Source of the DNA: Bacteroidales bacterium H5
GTDB lineage: Bacteria > Bacteroidota > Bacteroidia > Bacteroidales > Muribaculaceae
Reading direction: 5' to 3'
Assembly (NCBI GenBank): GCA_001701225.1
Contig: DAAQ01000048.1
Coordinates: forward strand, 1-29,127
Length of the DNA stretch: 29,127 bases
Shown here piece after piece: positions 1-7,551 of the stretch; the first letter of the stretch is position 1; every line of letters starts with the position of its first letter. The notes under the pieces were generated by a model. The model saw only the letters and a list, made by a program, of their open reading frames with translations, had not been told where the DNA came from and ran no database searches. The position numbers and the translations under genes were made by a program.

Positions 1-52
1 CACCCAGAGGATATCATAATGACGTCTCTCCGAGACTGTCTTCATATTGGTA

Positions 53-110
53 TCCTGCGGGCCCCACACTGCGCGCGGGTTTCCCGATAATCACCGCGGC
101 TCCGCCGCTC
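53..110. repeat. GC-rich intergenic repeat, copy A
   Basis: Begins TCCTGCGGGC and continues through a GGGTTTCCC-like core to a CCGCGGCTCCGCCGC segment. The same order of blocks (TCCTGCGGGC, a CCCAC/GTGGG segment, a CCGCnnCGCGGC hairpin and GGGTTTC) recurs in altered arrangement at 456-525. Two diverged copies flanking the tandem units suggest an interspersed repeat family, which is an inference from this window alone. Confidence 0.45.
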
Positions 111-161
111 CGTCTCTCGGCTCCGCACATCCCCGCCCCCGATATAGGAAAGAGCCATCCC

Positions 162-311
162 AACCGAGGCACGCATGTCGGAGAAGAATTCGCCTATCCC
201 ACCCGAGGCACGCAAGGGTCAGGATAAAAAATCGTCCCCACACAACCGAATCCCGCAGATCCTGAAAAGAAATCACCCCGCACAACCGAGGCCCGCAAGG
301 GCCGATGTCAT
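162..311. repeat. Four degenerate tandem units of about 40 bases
   Basis: The core AACCGAGGCACGCA or a close variant begins at 162, 201, 244 and 284, giving spacings of 39, 43 and 40. The unit cores are AACCGAGGCACGCA, ACCCGAGGCACGCA, AACCGAATCCCGCA and AACCGAGGCCCGCA. The last unit runs into a hairpin, GGCCC-GCAA-GGGCC at 290-303, followed by GATGTCAT. Spacers differ and units are imperfect, so this is not a CRISPR array. Confidence 0.6.
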
Positions 312-432
312 GATTAACCCGGGGTGACCGAAGGGAACCCCGGGAGGATGGCATATATATCCCTGAGCCCCGACAAGGGGCGATGTCATACGTTGAGTAT
401 TAGCGGACATCTCCGATGCCCGAAAGGGGATA
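290..432. repeat. Cluster of short GC-rich stem-loops with GATGTCAT tags
   Basis: Three palindromes follow each other: GGCCC/GGGCC (290-303), CCCGGGGT/ACCCCGGG (about 319-344) and GCCCC/GGGGC (367-381). The first and third are each followed by the same eight bases, GATGTCAT (304-311 and 382-389). A fourth, weaker element, GCCCGAAAGGGGA, lies at 418-430. The arrangement resembles the REP-like palindromes found between genes in many bacteria; no transposase is nearby. Confidence 0.55.
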
Positions 433-455
433 CCCGTCTCCACCCCACACCTTCG

Positions 456-525
456 TCCTGCGGGCTCGATGTGGGGCTTCCCACAGGTCGCCGCTTCGCG
501 GCTGGGTTTCTCAGACCTACACCTC
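456..525. repeat. GC-rich intergenic repeat, copy B
   Basis: Second diverged copy of the element at 53-110, again starting TCCTGCGGGC. It contains the small hairpin CCGC-TTCG-CGG and the block GGGTTTCTCAGACC. There is no open frame of protein-like composition. Confidence 0.45.
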
Positions 526-587
526 GCAATGGATTTTCTATATGTCACCCCCTCACGTCTGCTTATCCTCATATCATACTCCCACTC

Positions 588-622
588 CTCATTACTAATT
601 CCTCATTCCTAATTCCTCATTA
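588..622. repeat. Five tandem heptamers (CTCATTN / CTAATTC)
   Basis: Exact 7-base periodicity: CTCATTA, CTAATTC, CTCATTC, CTAATTC, CTCATTA. Two related heptamers alternate, so the higher-order period is 14. The array sits just beyond the terminator of the leucine-rich-repeat gene. A much larger heptamer array of different sequence occurs at 12788-12978. Confidence 0.8.
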
Positions 623-625
623 TAT

Positions 626-661
626 AAAAAGCCGCGGGCTGTCGTGGTGGGCAGCCCGCGG
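626..661 (-). terminator. Rho-independent terminator of the leucine-rich-repeat gene
   Basis: Perfect 10-base arms CCGCGGGCTG (632-641) and CAGCCCGCGG (652-661) with a 10-base loop. Read on the minus strand the hairpin is followed directly by CTTTTTATA. It lies about 20 bases after the stop of the gene ending at 681. Confidence 0.85.
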
Positions 662-680
662 GAGGATATGGGGATAAGGT

Positions 681-2732
681 TTATAATGCGACTTTGGCAA
701 CGGTGTCTGCGGCCTTGACTATGTAGACACCTGCGGGAAGGATGGGGAGGTCGGCTGCGGGGCCCTGATATGCGGGACGGCCAGAGAGGTCGTAGACAGT
801 GGCAGAGTCGGCTCCGTCGACCACAATGCGGCCTCCGGCTACACGGACGGTCACGCCGCCGACTGCAATCTCAGTGAAGGAGGATTCAAATTCCTTTTCC
901 TGAATATTGACAAACTGCCCCCACGCATCATTATTCCTATAGTTGTCAAGCGCGCCGACAGGGACATAGACGGTGGCGTTCTGATATACCTCCTCAGCTA
1001 CTCCATAACGATACGCAAGCATAGGAGGTGTCACCGAGCGGCAACTGATAGATGTGAGGGCCGGACACTCGCGAAGATAGTTGCCTAAGTTTTCCATGCT
1101 CTCGGGGAAATCAATCTCCTTGAGCATAAGGGAGGCGATTGGCTGAATTCCGGTCGTTCCGGGCAGAACGGCAACTTTCTCCAGACCCGTCGGCACGGAA
1201 TAAAGCAACTGAGGATTCATCTCGTTCTTACGCAGATAGAGCACACCATCTTCCGAGAACATGATGTCATTGGCCGGAGCAACGTCGATAGAGGTGAGGG
1301 CGTTGCAGTTGCGTGCGATGGAATATGCAGCCTCCACCGTAGCCGGAAGCGACAGATGTGTCAGGGCATTACATCCATTGAAAGCAAAATTCGACACTCC
1401 GTAAAGTCCGTCGACCATCACAACATCGGTCAATGCGGGACAATCAGTGAAAGCGTTCTGCCAGATAGACTCTATAGACGAGGGGACTGTGACTTTCTGT
1501 AGAGAGGGTAATTCTTTAAACGCTTCGCCGAAGATGGTCTTGACCCCAATGTCGAGGCCGTCGTAAGACACGGCTGCCGGAATGTCATACGAGCTAACAG
1601 CCGAATCGTGCAGCTTGAAAAATGCACCATACTGAGGTGAATCGACATATATCGAGAACTCGGCACCATCTTTGACAAACTTATTTGTCATCACCTTCTT
1701 GAAACCGTTCCACGGTGCAACGTTGCGGTAAGCATCGGGGATCTCTGTGAAGAGGATACAGTCGCTAACCGACGCACCCTCAAATGCATTCGCAGCCACA
1801 TTGGCCGGAGGAACTGCTATATTTGACTGAATAGAACGCAGACCGGTACAATTGCGGAACGCATTCTCGCCTATCTCAGTCAAAGACCTGCCAAAATCGA
1901 CAAACTTAAGGGCACGGTTGTCAGCAAACGCCTGCTCGCCAAGCGATTCCACTCTGAATGGGAGTGTAACACTCTCCAGACTCTCACAGCTTGCGAAAGC
2001 CTGGAAATCAATGCTCACTGCCGAGTTGATATTGATGGTCCGCAATGATTTGCACCAGTTGCACAGACGGTTGGGGATAGCCTCAAGTGCGGGGAGAGAA
2101 ATGGACTCAAGATCCGCGCAACCCTCGAAGGCCTCCGCTCCGACAATCGTCGCATACGAGCTGAACCTCTTGATACCCGTGTTCCAAAATGCAAGCTCGC
2201 CGATTTCCTGTATCTGATAAGGCTCGTGTCCACCCTGCGTCATCTCTGTAAAATTCCTGTTCAGTTGAGCAGCATATCCACCTATGCGTATCACCGACTC
2301 CGGGAGGTCTATTGATTCCGCGATGCCTTTGACCGCAACAAGGGTGGTCACATCCTTGTCGTAGAGATTGCCGTCAATTGCCGTGAAAGAGGCCGATGCG
2401 GCATCGACATTGATAGAGGCAAGTTTGGGAGAGGACGAGAAGACAGGCATATATATTTCGGTGACCGAGGCCGGAAGGGTGACGGATGTCAGCTCCTCGC
2501 AATATGAGAACGCGTTGTCTTTGATTCGGGTCACGGCATAGCCATTGGCCGTCGCAGGGATGACCACTTCACCCTGATATTTGAAATTATAATCCGGATT
2601 GGAGACCACGGCACAGGTATTTGTGTCGTCGATGGGCTCGAACCACAGGCCCTGATACTCGAACGGAGCGGCCAACAGCCCCGGCACAGAGGCGCAAAGG
2701 GCAACAGCAAACGATAGGATTCGTGTGTGCAT
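681..2732 (-). CDS. Secreted BspA-type leucine-rich-repeat protein with C-terminal sorting tail
   Basis: 683 aa. It starts with a signal peptide (MHTRILSFAVALCASVPGLLAA) and has no lipobox cysteine, so export by Sec and signal peptidase I is expected. The body contains BspA/LRR_5-type repeats, recognised by recurring patterns such as IGEQAF.N, ITEIGENAFRNCTGLRSI and SLPA(T/S)VEAAYSI, from about residue 60 to 600. Proteins of this type in oral and gut Bacteroidales and in Trichomonas are cell-surface adhesins or of unknown role. The last 65 residues (from about FTEIAVGGVTVR to the end, with VYDLSGRPAYQ and GVYIVKA) resemble a T9SS type A sorting tail, implying outer-membrane passage and surface anchoring or release. 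The gene is monocistronic, with its own promoter and terminator. The ligand cannot be told from the sequence. Confidence 0.85.
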   Translation of the reverse strand: MHTRILSFAVALCASVPGLLAAPFEYQGLWFEPIDDTNTCAVVSNPDYNFKYQGEVVIPATANGYAVTRIKDNAFSYCEELTSVTLPASVTEIYMPVFSSSPKLASINVDAASASFTAIDGNLYDKDVTTLVAVKGIAESIDLPESVIRIGGYAAQLNRNFTEMTQGGHEPYQIQEIGELAFWNTGIKRFSSYATIVGAEAFEGCADLESISLPALEAIPNRLCNWCKSLRTININSAVSIDFQAFASCESLESVTLPFRVESLGEQAFADNRALKFVDFGRSLTEIGENAFRNCTGLRSIQSNIAVPPANVAANAFEGASVSDCILFTEIPDAYRNVAPWNGFKKVMTNKFVKDGAEFSIYVDSPQYGAFFKLHDSAVSSYDIPAAVSYDGLDIGVKTIFGEAFKELPSLQKVTVPSSIESIWQNAFTDCPALTDVVMVDGLYGVSNFAFNGCNALTHLSLPATVEAAYSIARNCNALTSIDVAPANDIMFSEDGVLYLRKNEMNPQLLYSVPTGLEKVAVLPGTTGIQPIASLMLKEIDFPESMENLGNYLRECPALTSISCRSVTPPMLAYRYGVAEEVYQNATVYVPVGALDNYRNNDAWGQFVNIQEKEFESSFTEIAVGGVTVRVAGGRIVVDGADSATVYDLSGRPAYQGPAADLPILPAGVYIVKAADTVAKVAL

Positions 2733-2779
2733 TATATGACAATAGATTTATGGTTAGACAAGTAAGTCATGTTGTCCGA

Positions 2780-2812
2780 CAAATGTAAGCATAAAATTTC
2801 TGAACCGACAAA
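2780..2812 (-). promoter_or_regulatory. Bacteroidota-type promoter of the leucine-rich-repeat gene
   Basis: On the minus strand TTTG (2809-2812) is followed after 21 bases by TACATTTG (2780-2787), matching the TTTG / TAnnTTTG form. Transcription would begin near 2773, giving a leader of about 40 bases. Confidence 0.7.
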
Positions 2813-2845
2813 TTACCCCCCCCCATTTTTAACACTATTTAACAC

Positions 2846-2878
2846 AAAGGAGCCACCTCCGATATGGAGGCGGCTCCC
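2846..2878 (-). terminator. Terminator of the TPR gene operon
   Basis: Arms GAGCCACCTCC (2850-2860) and GGAGGCGGCTC (2866-2876), 11 pairs with one G-U on the minus transcript and a 5-base loop. The hairpin is followed on that strand by CTTTGTGTTAAAT, a modest U-rich tail. It lies about 35 bases past the stop at 2912. Confidence 0.75.
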
Positions 2879-2911
2879 GGGTATGACATATAGCCTATGT
2901 CAGTATGGTTG

Positions 2912-4531
2912 TCAGAGCTTGTCTATAGCCTTCTTGAGACCCTCGTTCTCGGGATCCATCTCGAGAGCCTTGCTCAGATACATCTTGGCCTTGGCGGGAT
3001 CCTCGGCCATGTAGAACGAACCGAGTGTGGTATAGGTGTTCTTATAGACGTCGGCATATTTCTCCTTGTTGGCGGCATCTTCGTCAAAGGCAGCGAGCAT
3101 GGCCTCGTATGTCTCCATCACCTCGGGGGTGGGCTTGCCATCGCGGATCATCTGCAGGGCGGCCTTGTTGCGGTAGAGGGGACCCTTGTTGGCGGCATCG
3201 GCCAGGGCGAGGTCGATGTACTTGATACCGTTGGATGCTGCCTCTGCACGCTCGGGCGAACCTTCGGGACGTGTCAGCGCGAGGTTCTTGTAACGGTTAG
3301 ACAGGATGTAATAGTCGTTGAGCGAGGCATCGCCGAGGTCGACATATTTCTGCATATATGCCACGGCCATCGAGTCGTTCTCGAGCTTGTTGTACATCTC
3401 CGAAATCTCAGCGAGCATCTGCTTGTTCTTCTCGGGGTTGAGGGCGTATGCGGCCTCGTATGCAGCCACAGCCTCGTTGGGCTTGCCGAGCTTGCCGAGC
3501 ACCTCGCCGTATGTCGAGTAGTCGGTAGCTGTAAACTTGGCATCGTTGTGGGCGAAGAGCTTCTGTCCGGCTGCCTCGGCTGCGGGCCAGTTCTCGAGGG
3601 CGGCCTCGTTGAGCATCACCATGCGCTGCATATACTCGTTGTTCGGGTCTTTGGCGAGCACCTGGTTGGCCACGTCGAGAGACTCCTTATATTTCTTGCC
3701 GAAATAGAGGAGGCCCGAGTAGCGCTGCTCGTCACCCTGGAAGTGGTTGGGGTTCTTGATATACTTGCCATACTGCTCGGCCGCGCGGGTGAACTGGTTG
3801 GCGTCATAGTATTTCTCGGCGAGCTCGCTCTGAGCCAGGGCCGAGGTGGGGAGCTTCTCGTTGAGCTCGACCAGCTTCGCGATGGCGAAATCGGGGTTCA
3901 CCTTGTTATAGAGGTTCGAATACTTGACGTATGCCTCGGGATTCACGCTGCCGTTCTCTTCCTGATAGATGATGGCCTGCTCGTAGAAACCTGCGGCTGC
4001 GCCGAGGTCGTTTGCCTTGGCGAGGTCACCCTTGAGCACATATACCTGAGGCTCCTTATCCTTGGAGACCTTCATACCCTGGGCGATATACTTGTCAATC
4101 TCCTTGGCGTAAGCCACAGGGTCAACCTCAGAGTATGCGCGCGCGATGGCCGCATAGATGGCGCCGTTCTTCTTGTCAGAGTTGACGGCAGCCTTGAACT
4201 GGTTCTCGGCCTCCTTCTTGTCGCCGGCCTTGAGTGCGATCTCGCCAAGGCCGACATAGTTGAAGCCATAGGCGGGATTGACCTGTACACCGTTGTCAAA
4301 ATTGGTCTTGGCAGCGGCGGTATTGCCGTCGCGCAGAGACAGCTCGCCGAGATAGAAATAGCTGACGGCCTTGTCGGTCGAGGCGTCGCCAAGTGTCTTC
4401 TCGAGGATGGTCTTTGCCTTGTCAAAGCGGTCGGCGTTATAGTAGTCCACGCCGTCCTGATAGCCGCCCTGGGCGAGAGCAGCCAGAGAGAGTCCTCCGA
4501 TGCAGAGGGAAGTGATAATGCGTAAGTTCAT
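2912..4531 (-). CDS. Secreted tetratricopeptide-repeat protein
   Basis: 539 aa. A signal peptide (MNLRIITSLCIGGLSLAALAQ) precedes a chain of TPR units over nearly the whole length, with typical pairs of helices such as GVDYYNADRFDKAKTILEKTL, AVSYFYLGELSLRDGNTAAA, SELAEKYYDANQFTRAAEQY and YLSKALEMDPENEGLKKA at the C terminus. It probably acts as a periplasmic scaffold. It is the last gene of a three-gene minus-strand set, 84 bases after the PstS-like gene. From memory, in Bacteroides a TPR protein often follows a PstS-like protein beside TonB/ExbB/ExbD genes; those transport genes are absent here. Partner proteins are unknown. A 542-codon open frame fully antisense to this gene is only a codon-bias shadow. 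Confidence 0.85.
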   Translation of the reverse strand: MNLRIITSLCIGGLSLAALAQGGYQDGVDYYNADRFDKAKTILEKTLGDASTDKAVSYFYLGELSLRDGNTAAAKTNFDNGVQVNPAYGFNYVGLGEIALKAGDKKEAENQFKAAVNSDKKNGAIYAAIARAYSEVDPVAYAKEIDKYIAQGMKVSKDKEPQVYVLKGDLAKANDLGAAAGFYEQAIIYQEENGSVNPEAYVKYSNLYNKVNPDFAIAKLVELNEKLPTSALAQSELAEKYYDANQFTRAAEQYGKYIKNPNHFQGDEQRYSGLLYFGKKYKESLDVANQVLAKDPNNEYMQRMVMLNEAALENWPAAEAAGQKLFAHNDAKFTATDYSTYGEVLGKLGKPNEAVAAYEAAYALNPEKNKQMLAEISEMYNKLENDSMAVAYMQKYVDLGDASLNDYYILSNRYKNLALTRPEGSPERAEAASNGIKYIDLALADAANKGPLYRNKAALQMIRDGKPTPEVMETYEAMLAAFDEDAANKEKYADVYKNTYTTLGSFYMAEDPAKAKMYLSKALEMDPENEGLKKAIDKL

Positions 4532-4615
4532 CGATCGGTTAACTTATTGTTGTTTTGTTGTATTTCTGATTAAACGTTTTCGGCCGGCTAATATTGTGTA
4601 GCCGCGACTTAAGGT

Positions 4616-5596
4616 TTACTCCACGCTCACCATACGCGGACGCACCGTGGCGGGCAGGATTCCGGTCATCTGGATTATCTTCTGGCCCTGGAAACCTGTC
4701 ACGAAGCTGTAGAACCTGTGCGATGTGCCTCCGGGAGCGGTGCATATCATGTAGACTGAGCGGTGCAGGGGATATGAGCCGTCGAATATGTATGCCTGAT
4801 AGGGCTTATAGGCGGTGACCTCGTCGTTGCCGCGCACCTTGAGCACCTTGACGTCGCTGTTGAAGTCCATGACCGTCGTGTCACTGGCCTCGGCAGCCTG
4901 AGCCATCTCCTCGACAGACTTCTCGCGGCCCGACATGTCGGATGTCACCCAGCTCACGCCGATGATGCCGATGGCATTGCGGTCATTGGCCACGGCCTTG
5001 AACACCTCAGGGTTGGACTTGACAGCTGAGACATTAGGCCCGAAGGGGCGTCCGTCGAGCACCGAGTCGCGCATATACTTGACGGTCGACGAGCCCTGGT
5101 GGTCAAATATCACCTTGATGTCGCCGAGCTTTGACGGCTCCACCTGGTCCCAGCGGGTAACGTCGCCCGACAGAATCTCGGCAATATCCTTCTTTGAGAG
5201 TATCTCGACGGGATTTGCCGGATTGACTATCAGCGCCAGGGCGTCGACGGCAATCTTCTGCTGGTGTACTATCTTCTTGTTAGACTTGAGATAGGCCACC
5301 TCCTGCTCGGTCAGGGCGCGTGTGGCCACGGCGTTCTTGACCGAGCCCATCGCCATGATCGAGTCTATGGCCTCGCTCTCGGGCACATAGTATGCGATGA
5401 CATCCTCCTTGGGATATACATACTCGAAGACGGCAATCTCCTGCTCCATTATCGACTCGAACGACTCGTCACAAGCCACCTTGGCGATAGGCTGTCTTTT
5501 TGGCTCGGCCTTCTTGCCCGAACATGACGCGAGCATCCCCGCAGCCATCAGGGCGACGGGGAGGACACGCAATATATTGTGTATGCTGAATCTCAT
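4616..5596 (-). CDS. PstS-like phosphate-binding lipoprotein (substrate-binding domain)
   Basis: 326 aa. The N terminus is a lipoprotein signal with lipobox LASC, Cys25, so the mature protein should be lipid-anchored. The rest fits the PBP-like / PstS superfamily: NPANPVEILSKKDIAEILSGDVTRWDQ and the ligand-loop-like segment DHQGSSTVKYMRDSVL are typical of phosphate-binding SBPs, in which Ser and Thr hydroxyls and a backbone loop hold the anion. No pstC, pstA or pstB is in the window, so its role need not be ABC import; related Bacteroidales proteins sit beside TonB-ExbBD genes and may serve another phosphate-linked or regulatory function. It lies 37 bases after the small membrane protein and 84 bases before the TPR gene, consistent with one operon. 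Confidence 0.8.
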   Translation of the reverse strand: MRFSIHNILRVLPVALMAAGMLASCSGKKAEPKRQPIAKVACDESFESIMEQEIAVFEYVYPKEDVIAYYVPESEAIDSIMAMGSVKNAVATRALTEQEVAYLKSNKKIVHQQKIAVDALALIVNPANPVEILSKKDIAEILSGDVTRWDQVEPSKLGDIKVIFDHQGSSTVKYMRDSVLDGRPFGPNVSAVKSNPEVFKAVANDRNAIGIIGVSWVTSDMSGREKSVEEMAQAAEASDTTVMDFNSDVKVLKVRGNDEVTAYKPYQAYIFDGSYPLHRSVYMICTAPGGTSHRFYSFVTGFQGQKIIQMTGILPATVRPRMVSVE

Positions 5597-5633
5597 CTGT
5601 CAGGTGTGATTTTAGAAATCGTCTCAGTGTGTG

Positions 5634-5915
5634 TCACTTGCGGGGACGGAACGATGTAGGGTCGTCCTCATCGTCGGGGTCCGGGTCGTTGCCGTATCCC
5701 GGGTCGATTCCGGCAAACTGGCGGTAAGCCCTCCAGATACCATATGCTATGAACAGAGCGCCGCCTACCCAGCGAACCCACGTCCATGTGGGGAAGAGGA
5801 TGTTGAAATATCCGCAGAGAAACAGGATGCCGACGCCGAGATATATGGCAATCATTATGATGCCAAATATGTTACGCATGGTCTTGGGGGTTCCGGTATT
5901 ACGTTGTGCGCTCAT
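5634..5915 (-). CDS. Small conserved membrane protein, unknown function
   Basis: 93 aa. It has two hydrophobic segments, roughly residues 14-35 (NIFGIIMIAIYLGVGILFLCGYF) and 44-62 (TWVRWVGGALFIAYGIWRAY), then the motif YRQFAGIDPG and an acidic tail DPDPDDEDDPTSF. I recall similar small proteins in the PstS/ExbD neighbourhood of Bacteroides, where they are unnamed. It is the first gene of the three-gene operon. A second in-frame Met (residue 13, start at 5879) begins right before the first membrane segment and could be the true start; a weak TATTTTG motif abutting the first ATG would favour that. Confidence 0.7.
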   Translation of the reverse strand: MSAQRNTGTPKTMRNIFGIIMIAIYLGVGILFLCGYFNILFPTWTWVRWVGGALFIAYGIWRAYRQFAGIDPGYGNDPDPDDEDDPTSFRPRK

Positions 5916-5948
5916 TGCAAAATAGTTTAAAAACGTTAGCTTTTTCGT

Positions 5949-5990
5949 GTTGATTCAAGTCAGAGCCACGGGGCCCTTTACAGAATCAAC
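5949..5990. other. Stem-loop in the divergent region between the small membrane gene and rarA
   Basis: Outer arms GTTGATTC (5949-5956) and GAATCAAC (5983-5990) pair perfectly. Inside, AGGGCC can pair with GGCTCT (minus-strand reading, one G-U) around a 4-base CCGT loop. It could be a leader structure of the minus-strand operon or an operator. The remaining part of 5916-6158 holds the rarA promoter and no gene. Confidence 0.35.
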
Positions 5991-6127
5991 GCCGGTCGAG
6001 CCCGAAAGTTCGGCAAGCGCCGCAGAGTTCCCGCTGACACGCCGTAAAATTAATGAAAAATTCTTAAGGCAGAAAGAATCCGCCGCCAATTAATTTCCTT
6101 TAACACATCATTCCGGGCTATTTTCAC

Positions 6128-6135
6128 TAAATTTG
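6128..6135 (+). promoter_or_regulatory. -7 element of rarA (TAAATTTG)
   Basis: TAAATTTG matches TAnnTTTG and lies 23 bases before the rarA ATG, implying a very short leader. The -33 box is weak (CTTT near 6098-6101). Confidence 0.5.
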
Positions 6136-6158
6136 TACCTGATAAAGCAAACAGACCA

Positions 6159-7469
6159 ATGACCAACGCACCACTTGCCGAGCGTCTGCGTCCACGCACG
6201 CTCGACGATTACATAGGCCAGACCCATCTTGTCGGCGAGGGGGGCATCGTGCGCCGCATGATAGAGAGCGGCCGTGTGGCCTCGTTCATACTCTGGGGCC
6301 CTCCGGGAGTGGGCAAGACCACCCTGGCACGCATCATCGCCAACACCGTCAACGTCCCCTTCTACACACTCTCGGCCGTCAACTCGGGGGTAAAGGAGGT
6401 CAGGGAGGTCATCGAGCGGTGCGCCCGCGACTCGTCGGGCATATTCGCCACCGGGAGGCCCATCCTGTTCATCGACGAGATACACCGGTTCAGCAAGTCG
6501 CAGCAAGACAGCCTGCTCGGTGCCGTCGAGAGCGGGACAGTGACCCTGATAGGAGCAACTACGGAAAATCCGTCGTTCGAGGTGATACGGCCGCTGCTGT
6601 CGAGGGCCCAGGTCTACACGCTCAGACCGCTCGAGGAGCCCGAGCTGCAGACCCTGCTCGACCGTGCCCTGGCCAACGACGAGATTCTAGCATCGCATCA
6701 CCCCGAGGTGCGCCAGGCCACGGCCCTGTTCCGTTTTGCGGGAGGTGACGCCCGCAAGCTGCTCAACATACTCGACCTGCTCGAGCAGTCGACCCCGCAG
6801 GGCGAGACTCTGGTCATCGACGACGCCCTCGTCACCAACCGCCTGCAGGAGAATCCCGCGGCATACGACAAGGGGGGCGAGATGCACTACGACATCATAT
6901 CGGCCTTCATCAAGAGCATCCGGGGCAGCGACCCCGACGCCGCCCTCTACTGGCTGGCGAGGATGGTCGAGGGGGGCGAGGAACCCGAATTCATAGCGCG
7001 CCGCCTCATCATACTGGCCGCCGAGGATATCGGTCTGGCCAACCCCAACGCCCTGCTGCTGGCCAACGCCACCTTCGACGCCATCCACAAGATAGGGTGG
7101 CCCGAGGGACGCATACCCCTGGCCGAGTGTGCCGTCTATCTGGCCACGTCGCCCAAGAGCAACTCGGCCTACATGGGGATAGACGCCGCGCTGGCACTGG
7201 TGCGCGAGACAGGCGACCAGCCCGTGCCGCTGCACCTGCGCAACGCCCCTACATCGCTGATGAAGGAGATGGGCTACGGGCGTGACTACAAGTATCCCCA
7301 CGACTGGCCCGGGCATTTCACCATACAGCAGTATATGCCCGACACGCTGGGCCACCGGCAGCTATGGACACCCGCCGACAACCCCGCCGAGATGAAGGCC
7401 GCAGAGCTCCAGACACGCCGCTGGAGCGCCACGGCTGACAATCAGGAATCCGGGATGGCGAAACCGTGA
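6159..7469 (+). CDS. rarA: Replication-associated recombination ATPase RarA (MgsA)
   Basis: 436 aa, full family length. It is a cytoplasmic AAA+ ATPase of the RarA/MgsA/WRNIP1 family that acts at stalled or blocked replication forks and contacts SSB. Walker A is GPPGVGKTT at residues 47-55, Walker B is ILFIDEIHRF at 102-111, sensor 1 is IGATTENPSF at 131-140, the arginine finger lies in LLSR at 146-149, and the sensor 2 region reads GGDARKLLN. The C-terminal tetramerisation part carries the family sequence KSIRGSDPDAALYWLARM and GYGRDYKYPHDWPGH. The first ATG in the frame gives the family-typical start (APLAERLRPRTLDDYIGQ). It is transcribed alone, divergent from the PstS-like operon and followed after 82 bases by serC with its own promoter. 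Confidence 0.95.
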   Translation: MTNAPLAERLRPRTLDDYIGQTHLVGEGGIVRRMIESGRVASFILWGPPGVGKTTLARIIANTVNVPFYTLSAVNSGVKEVREVIERCARDSSGIFATGRPILFIDEIHRFSKSQQDSLLGAVESGTVTLIGATTENPSFEVIRPLLSRAQVYTLRPLEEPELQTLLDRALANDEILASHHPEVRQATALFRFAGGDARKLLNILDLLEQSTPQGETLVIDDALVTNRLQENPAAYDKGGEMHYDIISAFIKSIRGSDPDAALYWLARMVEGGEEPEFIARRLIILAAEDIGLANPNALLLANATFDAIHKIGWPEGRIPLAECAVYLATSPKSNSAYMGIDAALALVRETGDQPVPLHLRNAPTSLMKEMGYGRDYKYPHDWPGHFTIQQYMPDTLGHRQLWTPADNPAEMKAAELQTRRWSATADNQESGMAKP

Positions 7470-7511
7470 AAAAATCACATGCACCGATTTCCGATTCCCG
7501 ATTTTTATGCT

Positions 7512-7519
7512 TAAATTTG
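7512..7519 (+). promoter_or_regulatory. -7 element of serC-serA (TAAATTTG)
   Basis: TAAATTTG followed by C, 32 bases before the serC ATG. A T-rich GATTTCC around 7486-7492 could serve as -33 but is not a clean TTTG. Confidence 0.55.
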
Positions 7520-7551
7520 CAAGATAGAAAATCAACTCAAAAATATCAGGT

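Larger units (their letters stand above)
1..680. other. Intergenic repeat-rich region without a credible gene
   Basis: No reading frame here looks like a real protein: the short open frames are rich in Arg, Pro and Ser and lie across repeats. The stretch holds degenerate 39-43 base tandem units, GC-rich stem-loops, two copies of a second GC-rich repeat and five heptamers, listed separately. At its right end is the terminator of the minus-strand gene that follows. The left neighbour is outside the window, so bases 1-50 could belong to the end of another transcript. Confidence 0.7.

Noticed and set aside
162..311. CRISPR array
   Set aside because: Only four units, with imperfect repeats and unequal spacing, spacers not distinct from the repeat, and no cas genes.
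2897..4525. 542-codon open frame on the plus strand, fully antisense to the TPR gene
   Set aside because: It mirrors the opposite gene codon by codon, has Leu/Val/Gly/His-biased composition without domains, and lacks a promoter. The TPR gene has a signal peptide, repeats and a terminator.
5985..6158. tRNA or known riboswitch in the rarA upstream region
   Set aside because: Small hairpins are present but there is no cloverleaf, no T-loop sequence and no recognised riboswitch core on either strand.
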